In this document: positions 55,566 through 64,000 of the stretch, piece after piece
Layout of the letters: each line of letters opens with the position of its first letter
How positions within the stretch are numbered: the stretch's first letter is position 1
Assembly: GCF_013378445.1 (NCBI RefSeq)
Contig: NZ_JABXYK010000019.1
Span: 1 to 64,000 of the forward strand
DNA: 64,000 nucleotides
Direction: 5' to 3'
Origin: Mycoplana rhizolycopersici
Lineage (GTDB): Bacteria; Pseudomonadota; Alphaproteobacteria; Rhizobiales; Rhizobiaceae
Made by a program: the position numbers and the translations under genes
The notes under the pieces: model-generated
Databases searched by the model: none
What the model was told of the DNA's origin: nothing
Seen by the model: the letters and a program-made list of their open reading frames with translations, nothing else

Positions 55566-57644
55566 ATGGCAAAACTGAAAGTCGACGGAAAAGAGATCGA
55601 GGTTCCGGATCATTTCACGCTGTTGCAGGCGTGCGAGGAGGCCGGCGCCGAAGTTCCGCGCTTCTGTTTCCACGAGCGGCTGTCGGTTGCCGGCAACTGC
55701 CGCATGTGCCTGGTCGAAGTGAAGGGCGGCCCGCCGAAGCCGGCGGCCTCCTGCGCCATGGGCGTTCGCGACCTGCGTCCCGGACCGAACGGCGAGCCGC
55801 CGGAAGTCTTCACCACCACGCCGATGGTCAAGAAGGCCCGTGAAGGCGTGATGGAATTCCTGCTGATCAACCATCCGCTGGACTGCCCCATCTGCGACCA
55901 GGGCGGCGAATGCGACCTGCAGGACCAGGCGATGGCTTTCGGCATCGACAGTTCGCGCTATCAGGAAAACAAGCGCGCCGTCGAGGACAAGTATATCGGC
56001 CCGCTCGTCAAGACGATCATGAACCGCTGCATCCACTGCACGCGCTGCGTCCGCTTTACCACCGAGGTGGCCGGCATCAGCGAACTCGGCCTGATCGGTC
56101 GCGGCGAGGATGCGGAAATCACCACCTATCTCGAGCAGGCGATGACTTCGGAGCTGCAGGGCAACGTCGTCGACCTGTGCCCCGTCGGCGCGCTGACTTC
56201 CAAGCCCTTCGCCTTCACCGCCCGTCCATGGGAACTGAACAAGACCGAATCGATCGACGTCATGGACGCCGTCGGCTCGGCGATCCGCGTCGATACCCGC
56301 GGCCGCGAAGTGATGCGCGTGCTGCCGCGCGTCAATGAAGAGATCAACGAGGAGTGGATCTCCGACAAGACCCGCTACATCTGGGACGGGTTGAAGACCC
56401 AGCGCCTCGACCGCCCCTACGTCCGCAAGGACGGCCGTTTGCAGCCGGCAAGCTGGGCCGAGGCTTTTGGCGCCATCAAGGCTGCCGTTGCCGGCAAGCC
56501 GGGCGACCGGATCGGCGCGATTGCGGGCGATCTCGCTTCGGTCGAGGAAATGTACGCCCTGCGCGAATTGATGTCGGCGCTGGGCTCCGCCAACATCGAT
56601 TGCCGGCAGGATGGCACGGCGCTGCATCCATCGTTCGGCCGCGCGAGCTATCTCTTCAATCCGACCATCGTCGGCATCGAGCAGGCTGACGCCCTTCTCA
56701 TCGTCGGTGCGAATCCGCGCGTCGAGGCCGCGGTGCTGAACGCCCGCATCCGCAAGCGCTGGCGCATGGACGGCTTCCCGATCGGCTTGATCGGCGAACA
56801 AGCGGAACTGCGTTACGGCTACGAATACCTCGGCGCGGGTCCGGATTCTCTGGCCGAGCTCGTTGCCGGCAACGGCAAGTTCGCCGAGACGCTGAAGAAC
56901 GCCAAGAACCCGATGATCATCGTCGGCCAGGGCGCTCTGGCGCGCGAAGACGGCCTTGCCGTTCTGGCAAATGTCGTGAAGCTGGCCGAAGCTGTCGGTG
57001 CGATCGGCGCCGATTGGAACGGTCTCGGCATCCTGCATACGGCTGCCGCACGCGTCGGCGGGCTCGACCTCGGCTTCGTTCCGGGCGAGGGCGGCAAGAC
57101 GGCAGCCGAAATGCTGACCGGTACCGACGTCCTCTTCCTGCTTGGTGCTGACGAGATGGACTTCGCCAACAAGTCGGCCTTCACCGTCTATATCGGCTCA
57201 CACGGCGACAACGCGGCGCATCTCGCCGACGTGATCCTACCGGGCGCGACCTACACTGAAAAATCCGGCACCTGGGTCAACACGGAAGGCCGGGTCCAGC
57301 AGGGCAACCGTGCCGGTTTCGCGCCGGGCGAAGCCCGTGAAGACTGGGCCATCCTTCGCGCCCTTTCCGACGTGCTCGGCAAGAAGCTGCCGTTTGATTC
57401 GCTGGCCCAGCTTCGTTCGAGGCTCTATGCGGCGCACCCCCATTTTGCAGGCGTGGACGAGATCGCCCCCGCCGACAGCGCCGAACTGGCCGCTCTTTCG
57501 AAAAAAGGCGGGAAGATGACGAAATCCGGGTTTGCGTCTCCCGTCAAAGACTTCTATTTGACGAACCCGATAGCGCGTGCCTCCGCGGTCATGGCCGAGT
57601 GCTCGGCACTCGCCCGCAACAACTTCAAAGCCGCAGCGGAATAA
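55566..57644 (+). CDS. nuoG: NADH-quinone oxidoreductase subunit G
   Basis: 692 residues starting [20 protein letters not shown]. It has an N-terminal 2Fe-2S domain ([19 protein letters not shown]), the N5 region [15 protein letters not shown] and the N4 region [10 protein letters not shown], then a molybdopterin-oxidoreductase-like domain without the cofactor. The start follows GGGAAGACGGAT; the frame is open to 55518. Positions 55441-55565 hold no gene. Confidence 0.97.
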   Translation: MAKLKVDGKEIEVPDHFTLLQACEEAGAEVPRFCFHERLSVAGNCRMCLVEVKGGPPKPAASCAMGVRDLRPGPNGEPPEVFTTTPMVKKAREGVMEFLLINHPLDCPICDQGGECDLQDQAMAFGIDSSRYQENKRAVEDKYIGPLVKTIMNRCIHCTRCVRFTTEVAGISELGLIGRGEDAEITTYLEQAMTSELQGNVVDLCPVGALTSKPFAFTARPWELNKTESIDVMDAVGSAIRVDTRGREVMRVLPRVNEEINEEWISDKTRYIWDGLKTQRLDRPYVRKDGRLQPASWAEAFGAIKAAVAGKPGDRIGAIAGDLASVEEMYALRELMSALGSANIDCRQDGTALHPSFGRASYLFNPTIVGIEQADALLIVGANPRVEAAVLNARIRKRWRMDGFPIGLIGEQAELRYGYEYLGAGPDSLAELVAGNGKFAETLKNAKNPMIIVGQGALAREDGLAVLANVVKLAEAVGAIGADWNGLGILHTAAARVGGLDLGFVPGEGGKTAAEMLTGTDVLFLLGADEMDFANKSAFTVYIGSHGDNAAHLADVILPGATYTEKSGTWVNTEGRVQQGNRAGFAPGEAREDWAILRALSDVLGKKLPFDSLAQLRSRLYAAHPHFAGVDEIAPADSAELAALSKKGGKMTKSGFASPVKDFYLTNPIARASAVMAECSALARNNFKAAAE

Positions 57645-57663
57645 GCGCGAGGGAATAAGCATT

Positions 57664-58710
57664 ATGGACGCTTTTGTTTCGAGCTACGTATGGCCTGCGG
57701 TCATCATGATCGGCCAGTCTCTGCTGCTGCTGGTCGCGCTGCTCCTTTTCATCGCCTATATCCTGCTGGCTGACCGCAAGATCTGGGCGGCCGTGCAGTT
57801 GCGTCGCGGTCCGAACGTCGTCGGTCCGTGGGGGCTGTTCCAGTCTTTTGCCGACCTTTTGAAGTTCGTGTTCAAGGAGCCGGTCATTCCGGCCACCGCC
57901 AACAAGGCGATCTTCCTTTTGGCGCCGCTCGTTTCGGTGACGCTGGCGCTGGCCACCTGGGCGGTCATCCCGCTCAATGAGAACTGGGTCATCGCCAACA
58001 TCAACGTCGGCATTCTCTACGTCTTCGCCATCTCCTCGCTCGAGGTCTACGGCATCATCATGGGCGGTTGGGCGTCGAACTCGAAGTACCCGTTCCTGGG
58101 TGCCCTGCGTTCGGCAGCGCAAATGGTCTCCTATGAAGTCTCCATCGGCTTCGTGATCGTCACCGTTCTGCTGACGGTCGGTTCGCTGAACCTGACCGAC
58201 ATCGTCAACGCTCAGCGTGACGGACTGGGCACGATGATCGGCCTGCCGGGCTCGTTCCTGGACTGGAACTGGCTGGCGCTGTTCCCGATGTTCGTGATCT
58301 TCTTCATCTCCGCGCTTGCCGAGACGAATCGCCCGCCCTTCGACCTTCCGGAGGCTGAATCCGAACTCGTCGCCGGCTTCATGGTGGAATACGGTTCCAC
58401 GCCGTACATGATGTTCATGCTCGGCGAATATGCCGCCATCTGCCTGATGTGCGCGCTGACGACGATCCTCTTCCTCGGCGGCTGGCTGCCTCCGGTCGAC
58501 GTGTGGTTCCTCAACTGGGTGCCGGGCATCGTCTGGTTCGCCCTGAAGGCCTGCCTCGTGTTCTTCATGTTCGCGATGGTCAAGGCATTCGTGCCGCGCT
58601 ACCGCTACGACCAGCTGATGCGTCTCGGCTGGAAGGTCTTCCTTCCGTTGTCGCTCGCCATGGTCGTCATCGTTGCATTCGTGCTGAAGCTCACCGGTTG
58701 GGGCGCCTGA
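57664..58710 (+). CDS. nuoH: NADH-quinone oxidoreductase subunit H
   Basis: 348 residues starting [20 protein letters not shown], about eight membrane helices. It has the conserved loop [21 protein letters not shown] (about residues 41-61) and the [20 protein letters not shown] segment next to the quinone channel. The frame is open upstream into nuoG, but the family start is at 57664. Confidence 0.97.
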   Translation: MDAFVSSYVWPAVIMIGQSLLLLVALLLFIAYILLADRKIWAAVQLRRGPNVVGPWGLFQSFADLLKFVFKEPVIPATANKAIFLLAPLVSVTLALATWAVIPLNENWVIANINVGILYVFAISSLEVYGIIMGGWASNSKYPFLGALRSAAQMVSYEVSIGFVIVTVLLTVGSLNLTDIVNAQRDGLGTMIGLPGSFLDWNWLALFPMFVIFFISALAETNRPPFDLPEAESELVAGFMVEYGSTPYMMFMLGEYAAICLMCALTTILFLGGWLPPVDVWFLNWVPGIVWFALKACLVFFMFAMVKAFVPRYRYDQLMRLGWKVFLPLSLAMVVIVAFVLKLTGWGA

Positions 58711-58747
58711 TGGCGGCCGGTCGTTTCAGCAGCATTGGAGCTCAGTA

Positions 58748-59239
58748 ATGGCTAGTCTTTCGCAAGCCGTAAATTCGCTGTTCCTGAAGGAGTTCGTCGG
58801 CGCTTTCTTCCTGTCGATGCGCTATTTCTTCCGGCCGAAGGCGACGTTGAACTATCCCTTCGAAAAGGGACCGGTAAGCCCGCGCTTCCGCGGCGAGCAT
58901 GCGCTGCGCCGCTATCCGAACGGCGAGGAACGCTGCATCGCCTGCAAGCTGTGTGAGGCGATCTGTCCGGCTCAGGCCATCACGATCGAGGCGGGACCGC
59001 GCCGCAACGACGGCACGCGCCGCACGGTGCGCTACGACATCGACATGGTGAAGTGCATCTATTGCGGCTTCTGCCAGGAGGCCTGCCCGGTCGATGCCAT
59101 CGTCGAGGGGCCGAATTTCGAGTTCGCCACGGAGACCCGTGAGGAGCTCTATTACGACAAGCAGAAGCTTCTCGAGAACGGCGATCGCTGGGAGCGGGAA
59201 ATCGCCCGCAACATCGCAATGGATTCGCCCTACCGCTGA
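58748..59239 (+). CDS. nuoI: NADH-quinone oxidoreductase subunit I
   Basis: 163 residues with two 4Fe-4S motifs: [16 protein letters not shown] and [16 protein letters not shown] (clusters N6a and N6b), linking NuoG to NuoB. The N-terminal amphipathic helix ([18 protein letters not shown]) lies on the membrane. A 145-base gap with a hairpin separates it from nuoJ. Confidence 0.98.
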   Translation: MASLSQAVNSLFLKEFVGAFFLSMRYFFRPKATLNYPFEKGPVSPRFRGEHALRRYPNGEERCIACKLCEAICPAQAITIEAGPRRNDGTRRTVRYDIDMVKCIYCGFCQEACPVDAIVEGPNFEFATETREELYYDKQKLLENGDRWEREIARNIAMDSPYR

Positions 59240-59299
59240 GACGCGGTCGGGAAGGGGACTGCCGCCCTGACGGGCGACGGGCATCAATACTGGACAAGT

Positions 59300-59324
59300 G
59301 CTTGGTGGCGACGGGCCGCCAAGC
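59300..59324 (+). promoter_or_regulatory. Hairpin in the nuoI-nuoJ spacer
   Basis: GCTTGGTGGC (59300-59309) pairs with GCCGCCAAGC (59315-59324), one G-U pair, around GACGG. There is no T-run. It lies between the last peripheral-arm gene (nuoI) and the membrane-arm genes nuoJ-N. It could be an mRNA processing or stability element. Confidence 0.45.
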
Positions 59325-59384
59325 TTCGACGGAGAAGGGCGGCCTTGGCGCGGTTCTTTCCGGGGAAGACGAAAAGGCACCAAA

Positions 59385-59999
59385 ATGGGTCTGCAGGCTC
59401 TTTTTTTCTATATGTTCGCCTTCGTGGCGGTGGCGTCCGCGTTCATGGTGATCGCGGCAAGGAACCCGGTCTATTCCGTGCTGTTCCTGATCGTCACGTT
59501 CTTCAACGCCGCGGGTCTCTTCCTTCTGACCGGCGCCGAATTCCTGGCGATGATCCTGCTGGTCGTCTATGTCGGCGCGGTTGCGGTTCTCTTTCTCTTC
59601 GTCGTCATGATGCTGGACATCGATTTCGCAGCCCTTCGCTCCGGTCTTATCGAGCATGCGCCAGTGGGTGCGCTGGTCGGCCTCGTCCTGGCGGCGGAGT
59701 TGATCATCGTCGTCGGCGGCTCGACGCTTGCGCCAGAGATTGCGAGTAACGCTGCGCACCCGATCCCGCCGATCGCGGAGCGCACGAACACCGCAGCACT
59801 CGGCGACGTGCTCTATACGGACTATGTCTACTTCTTCCAGATCGCCGGCCTGGTGCTGCTGGTAGCCATGATCGGGGCGATCGTGCTGACGCTGCGCCAT
59901 CGCGAGGGAATCAAGCGGCAGGACATCTCCGCTCAGGTGGCCCGTACGCCGGCAACCGCCGTCGAGGTGGTCAAGGTGAAACCGGGGCAGGGTCTCTAA
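59385..59999 (+). CDS. nuoJ: NADH-quinone oxidoreductase subunit J
   Basis: 204 residues starting MGLQALFFYMFAFVAVASAF, five membrane helices, with the conserved YVGAVAVLFLFVVMMLDIDF segment (about residues 57-76) that contains the pi-bulge helix of known structures. The C-terminal 35 residues are a charged cytoplasmic tail. It is followed by nuoK after 28 bases. Confidence 0.96.
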   Translation: MGLQALFFYMFAFVAVASAFMVIAARNPVYSVLFLIVTFFNAAGLFLLTGAEFLAMILLVVYVGAVAVLFLFVVMMLDIDFAALRSGLIEHAPVGALVGLVLAAELIIVVGGSTLAPEIASNAAHPIPPIAERTNTAALGDVLYTDYVYFFQIAGLVLLVAMIGAIVLTLRHREGIKRQDISAQVARTPATAVEVVKVKPGQGL

Positions 60000-60027
60000 G
60001 GCGCGCTGGACTTAAGGAATTCGCATC

Positions 60028-60336
60028 ATGGAAATCGGTATTTCCCACTATCTCACAGTCAGCGCGATCCTGTTCACGCTCGGCGTCTTCGGCATCTTCA
60101 TCAACCGCAAGAACGTCATCGTCATCCTGATGTCGATCGAGCTGATCCTGCTCGCGGTCAACATCAACATGGTCGCCTTCTCGGCCTTCCTGAACGACAT
60201 CGTCGGCCAGGTCTTCGCTCTGTTCATCCTGACGGTCGCGGCTGCCGAAGCGGCGATCGGTCTTGCAATTCTCGTCGTCTTCTACCGTAACCGCGGCTCC
60301 ATCGCCGTGGAAGACGTCAACGTGATGAAGGGTTGA
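60028..60336 (+). CDS. nuoK: NADH-quinone oxidoreductase subunit K
   Basis: 102 residues, three membrane helices, with the conserved buried glutamates in [14 protein letters not shown] and [14 protein letters not shown] that form part of the proton path. TTAAGGAATTCGC precedes the ATG. It is six bases from nuoL. Confidence 0.97.
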   Translation: MEIGISHYLTVSAILFTLGVFGIFINRKNVIVILMSIELILLAVNINMVAFSAFLNDIVGQVFALFILTVAAAEAAIGLAILVVFYRNRGSIAVEDVNVMKG

Positions 60337-60342
60337 TCGGTC

Positions 60343-62340
60343 ATGGATACCGTCATCAAGGCAATCGTCTTCCTTCCGCTGATCGGCTTTCTGATCGCGG
60401 GTATCGGTGGCAACACCATCGGCGCCAAGGCTTCCGAATTCGTCACCAGCGGCTTCATGGTGATCGCCTGTGCGCTTTCCTGGCTCGTCTTCTTCCAGGT
60501 CGCCCTCGGCCACGAAGAACTGATCAAGGTCTCGGTGATGCGCTGGATGCAGTCCGGCGGGTTCGATGTCGAATGGGCGTTCCGCGTCGATACGCTGACA
60601 GCGGTAATGTTCGTCGTCGTCAACACCGTGTCGATGCTCGTGCATGTCTACTCGATCGGCTACATGCATCATGACCCGCATCGGCCGCGCTTCTTTGCCT
60701 ACCTGTCGCTGTTCACCTTCGCGATGCTGATGCTCATCACGTCGGACAACCTGCTGCAGATGTTCTTCGGCTGGGAAGGCGTGGGCCTGGCGTCGTATCT
60801 GCTCATCGGCTTCTGGTTCAAGAAGCCTTCGGCGAACGCCGCCGCCATGAAGGCCTTCATCGTCAACCGTGTCGGCGACTTCGGCTTCGCGCTCGGCATC
60901 TTCACCGTCTTCTATCTCTTCGGCTCCGTCAGCTTCGAGACGATCTTCGCGACGGCTGCGACCTATCTGCCGGCCGAAGGCGCTGCAGATGCCGCAGAGC
61001 CCGTCATCACGCTGTTCGGCATGCACCTCGACAAGGCCAATGCGATCACCGCGGCCTGCCTCCTGCTCTTCATGGGCGCGATGGGTAAGTCGGCGCAGTT
61101 CCTGCTGCACACCTGGCTTCCGGACGCAATGGAAGGCCCGACCCCGGTCTCAGCACTCATTCACGCCGCGACCATGGTCACCGCCGGCGTCTTCCTCGTC
61201 GCCCGCATGTCGCCTCTGTTCGAACTGTCGCCGGATGCGCTCACTGTCGTTACCATCATCGGCGCGATCACGGCCTTCTTTGCCGCGACCGTCGGCCTGG
61301 TGCAGAACGACATCAAGCGCGTCATCGCCTATTCGACCTGCTCGCAGCTCGGCTACATGTTTGTGGCGCTTGGCGTCGGCGCCTATGGCGCGGCTGTGTT
61401 CCACCTCTTCACGCACGCCTTCTTCAAGGCGCTGCTGTTCCTTGGCGCCGGCTCGGTCATCCATGCCGTCGATGGCGAGCAGGACATGCGTTACATGGGC
61501 GGCCTGCGCACGCATATTCCGGTCACCTTCTGGATGATGACGATCGGTACGCTGGCGCTGACGGGTGTCGGCATTCCGGGCACCGTCATCGGATTTGCCG
61601 GCTTCTTCTCGAAGGATGCGATCATCGAGAGCGCCTTCGCGTCGCACAGCACGGTTGCCGGCTTCGCCTTCACCCTGCTGGTGATCGCAGCGCTCTTCAC
61701 GAGCTTCTACTCGTGGCGCCTGGCCTTCATGACGTTCTTCGGCAAGCCGCGCGCTTCCTCCGACGTCATGCACCACGTCCATGAATCGCCGGCGATCATG
61801 CTGGTTCCGCTCTATATCCTCGCCGCCGGCGCGGTGCTCGCGGGCTTCCTGTTCCACGACTACTTCTTCGGCCACCACTATGTCGAATTCTGGCAGGGTG
61901 CGCTGTTCACCGGTCCGGAAAACGAGATCCTGGAAGAGTATCACCACGTTCCGCTGTGGGTGAAGTGGAGCCCGTTCGCCGCAATGGCTCTGGGCTTTGT
62001 CACCGCCTGGTTCATGTACATCCGCCGTCCGGACCTGCCGAAGTACCTGGCAGAACAGCACCGCGGTCTGTACCAGTTCCTGTTGAACAAGTGGTACTTC
62101 GATGAGTTGTACGACTTCCTGTTCGTGCGCCCGGCGCTCTGGCTCGGCCGCGTGTTCTGGAAGGGCGGTGATGGGGCGATCATCGACGGCCTCGGTCCGA
62201 ACGGGATCGCCGCGCGCGTCCTCGACGTGACCGACCGCGTCGTCCGCCTGCAGACCGGTTACCTTTATCACTATGCCTTTGCGATGCTGCTCGGAATTGC
62301 GGCACTCGTTACCTGGATGATGCTCGGGAGTTCCATCTGA
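60343..62340 (+). CDS. nuoL: NADH-quinone oxidoreductase subunit L
   Basis: 665 residues with about 15 membrane helices and the long lateral helix near the C-terminus. The antiporter-like core has [37 protein letters not shown] and [18 protein letters not shown]. It is the distal proton-pumping subunit. The last base is shared with the nuoM start (TGATG). Confidence 0.98.
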   Translation: MDTVIKAIVFLPLIGFLIAGIGGNTIGAKASEFVTSGFMVIACALSWLVFFQVALGHEELIKVSVMRWMQSGGFDVEWAFRVDTLTAVMFVVVNTVSMLVHVYSIGYMHHDPHRPRFFAYLSLFTFAMLMLITSDNLLQMFFGWEGVGLASYLLIGFWFKKPSANAAAMKAFIVNRVGDFGFALGIFTVFYLFGSVSFETIFATAATYLPAEGAADAAEPVITLFGMHLDKANAITAACLLLFMGAMGKSAQFLLHTWLPDAMEGPTPVSALIHAATMVTAGVFLVARMSPLFELSPDALTVVTIIGAITAFFAATVGLVQNDIKRVIAYSTCSQLGYMFVALGVGAYGAAVFHLFTHAFFKALLFLGAGSVIHAVDGEQDMRYMGGLRTHIPVTFWMMTIGTLALTGVGIPGTVIGFAGFFSKDAIIESAFASHSTVAGFAFTLLVIAALFTSFYSWRLAFMTFFGKPRASSDVMHHVHESPAIMLVPLYILAAGAVLAGFLFHDYFFGHHYVEFWQGALFTGPENEILEEYHHVPLWVKWSPFAAMALGFVTAWFMYIRRPDLPKYLAEQHRGLYQFLLNKWYFDELYDFLFVRPALWLGRVFWKGGDGAIIDGLGPNGIAARVLDVTDRVVRLQTGYLYHYAFAMLLGIAALVTWMMLGSSI

Positions 62341-63851
62341 TGACCGATTGGCCGATTCTTTCCGCGGTCACCTTTCTTCCGCTGGTTGGCGTGGCGCTGC
62401 TGCTGCTGACCCGCGAGGATAGCCCTTACGGGCGGCGGAACATCCTGAACGTCTCGCTGCTGACGACTGTCTTCACCTTCATCCTGTCGGTCTTCATCTG
62501 GGTTGGCTTCGACTATTCGAACCCCGGCTTCCAGATGGTCGAGAAGCATGAATGGCTTGGCACCGGGATTGCCTATCATCTGGGCATCGACGGCATCTCG
62601 ATGCTGTTTGTCATCCTGTCGACGTTCCTCATGCCGTTCTGCGTGCTGGCGAGCTGGAACTCGATCGAGAAGCGCCTGAAGGAATACATGATCGCCTTCC
62701 TCGTCCTGGAAGTGTTCATGGTCGGCGTCTTCGTCTCGCTCGACATCGTCCTGTTCTACGTCTTCTTCGAAGCAGGCCTCATTCCGATGTTCATCATCAT
62801 CGGCGTGTGGGGCGGCAAGGATCGTGTCTACGCATCCTACAAGTTCTTCCTCTACACGCTGCTCGGCTCGGTGCTGATGCTGCTCGCCATCATGGCGATG
62901 TACTGGCAGGCCGGCACGACCAGCATTCCCGAACTGCTCGCCTACGGCTTCCCCGAGCAGATGCAGACCTGGCTGTGGCTTGCCTTCTTCGCCTCGTTCG
63001 CGGTGAAGATGCCGATGTGGCCGGTCCACACCTGGTTGCCCGACGCGCACGTTCAGGCGCCGACGGCGGGTTCGGTCATCCTGGCCGGCATTCTCCTGAA
63101 GCTCGGCGGCTACGGCTTCCTGCGCTTCTCGCTGCCGATGTTCCCGCTGGCATCCGATTATTTTGCGCCGTTCGTCTTCACGCTTTCGGTCGTCGCGATC
63201 ATCTACACCTCGCTGGTCGCGCTGGTGCAGGAAGACATCAAGAAGCTGATCGCCTATTCATCAGTTGCACACATGGGCTACGTGACCATGGGCATCTTTG
63301 CGGCCAACGAGCAGGGCGTGCAGGGTGCGCTGTTCCAGATGCTCTCGCACGGTATCGTCTCCGGCGCGCTCTTCCTTTGCGTCGGCGTCGTCTACGACCG
63401 CCTGCACACCCGCGAGATCTCCGCCTATGGCGGACTTGTGAACAACATGCCGAAATACGCCGTCGCCTTCATGATCTTCACGATGGCCAATGTCGGTCTG
63501 CCCGGCACCTCCGGCTTCGTCGGTGAAATCACGACGCTGCTCGGCGCCTTCCGCGCCAACACCTGGGTCGCGTTCTTCGCAACGTCGGGCGTCGTCCTGT
63601 CGGCCGCCTACGCGCTGTGGCTCTACCGCCGCGTGATCTTCGGTCCGCTCGAGAAGGAAAGCCTCAAGGCGCTGCTCGACCTGTCGGGACGGGAGAAGGC
63701 CATTCTCTATCCGCTCGTGGCCCTGACGATTTTCTTCGGTGTCTATCCCATGCCGGTCTTTGACGTGACCGCCGCCTCGGTCGATGCCCTCCTGAACAAT
63801 TACACCGCGGCCCTCGAAGCAGCGCAATCCGTTGCGCTCTCGGCGAACTGA
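62340..63851 (+). CDS. nuoM: NADH-quinone oxidoreductase subunit M
   Basis: 503 residues, about 14 membrane helices. It has [18 protein letters not shown] (with the key Glu), [20 protein letters not shown] and [18 protein letters not shown]. It is a proton-translocating antiporter-like subunit. It overlaps nuoL by one base and ends 17 bases before nuoN. Confidence 0.98.
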   Translation: MTDWPILSAVTFLPLVGVALLLLTREDSPYGRRNILNVSLLTTVFTFILSVFIWVGFDYSNPGFQMVEKHEWLGTGIAYHLGIDGISMLFVILSTFLMPFCVLASWNSIEKRLKEYMIAFLVLEVFMVGVFVSLDIVLFYVFFEAGLIPMFIIIGVWGGKDRVYASYKFFLYTLLGSVLMLLAIMAMYWQAGTTSIPELLAYGFPEQMQTWLWLAFFASFAVKMPMWPVHTWLPDAHVQAPTAGSVILAGILLKLGGYGFLRFSLPMFPLASDYFAPFVFTLSVVAIIYTSLVALVQEDIKKLIAYSSVAHMGYVTMGIFAANEQGVQGALFQMLSHGIVSGALFLCVGVVYDRLHTREISAYGGLVNNMPKYAVAFMIFTMANVGLPGTSGFVGEITTLLGAFRANTWVAFFATSGVVLSAAYALWLYRRVIFGPLEKESLKALLDLSGREKAILYPLVALTIFFGVYPMPVFDVTAASVDALLNNYTAALEAAQSVALSAN

Positions 63852-63868
63852 CGACGGGATCATTCGAT

Positions 63869-64000
63869 ATGACTGCTGAACTCCTCCTTGCCAGCCTTCA
63901 GCTCTCGACGCCTGAGGTCATTCTGGCTCTGGGTGCGATGGCTCTCCTGATGATCGGCGTGTTCTCCGGCGAACGCTCGGCGACAACCGTCACCGGGCTG
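63869..64000 (+). CDS. nuoN: NADH-quinone oxidoreductase subunit N, N-terminal 44 residues (cut by window end)
   Basis: The open frame from the ATG at 63869 runs to the window edge and reads [20 protein letters not shown], followed by one hydrophobic helix ([12 protein letters not shown]). The position after nuoM and this start are as expected for nuoN, the third antiporter-like subunit. Confidence 0.9.
   Translation, partial: MTAELLLASLQLSTPEVILALGAMALLMIGVFSGERSATTVTGL

Overview
The window is a chromosomal core segment of an alphaproteobacterium, most likely a member of the Rhizobiaceae (Rhizobium/Ensifer/Agrobacterium/Shinella type). The evidence is GC-rich codon use, the EF-Tu tail followed by the S10-spc-alpha ribosomal cluster, a RIME-like palindromic repeat, class II ribonucleotide reductase, PhoX, and a rhizobial nuo operon with extra small genes. 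I cannot name the species from the sequence alone.

1-15.7 kb: the 3' end of tuf, then rpsJ-rplC-rplD-rplW-rplB-rpsS-rplV-rpsC-rplP-rpmC-rpsQ, rplN-rplX-rplE-rpsN-rpsH-rplF-rplR-rpsE-rpmD-rplO, secY-adk, and rpsM-rpsK-rpoA-rplQ, all on the + strand. The cluster is punctuated by hairpins. Good intrinsic-terminator candidates follow rpsQ, rplO, rpsM and rplQ, and candidate promoters precede secY and rpsM. Two leader regions hold duplicated hairpins whose copies differ by compensatory base changes (tuf-rpsJ and rpsM-rpsK).

15.7-31 kb: a RIME-like repeat; msrPQ (periplasmic methionine sulfoxide repair) divergent from a Do/DegP-type protease; rarA; small genes (DUF1883 type and a 55-residue ETFPASDP protein); cbpA-cbpM; an exported unknown; a large Calx-beta/RTX secreted protein; an M23 peptidase convergent with a GH25 lipoprotein; phoX; and a CBS-CBS-BON protein.

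31-47.5 kb: phosphoketolase next to a PF10091-type (GH144-like) glucanase; a 54-residue DUF1508-type protein; nrdJ with a pair of NrdR boxes; an RTX serralysin-type metalloprotease with a PPC insert; gpt; a tandem universal stress protein; a CinA-type molybdopterin-binding-domain protein; wrbA; and a cytosine-deaminase-like amidohydrolase.

47.7-64 kb: tRNA-Val(UAC) on the - strand, two identical tRNA-Asp(GUC) genes on the + strand, then the nuo operon nuoA-B-C-D-(small secreted protein)-E-F-(HhH-like protein)-G-H-I-J-K-L-M-N. nuoN is cut by the window end. The most unusual protein-level signal is a helix-hairpin-helix-like GxGPK module found both as a C-terminal extension of NuoE and at the C-terminus of the extra gene between nuoF and nuoG. 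I see no CRISPR array, prophage or insertion sequence.
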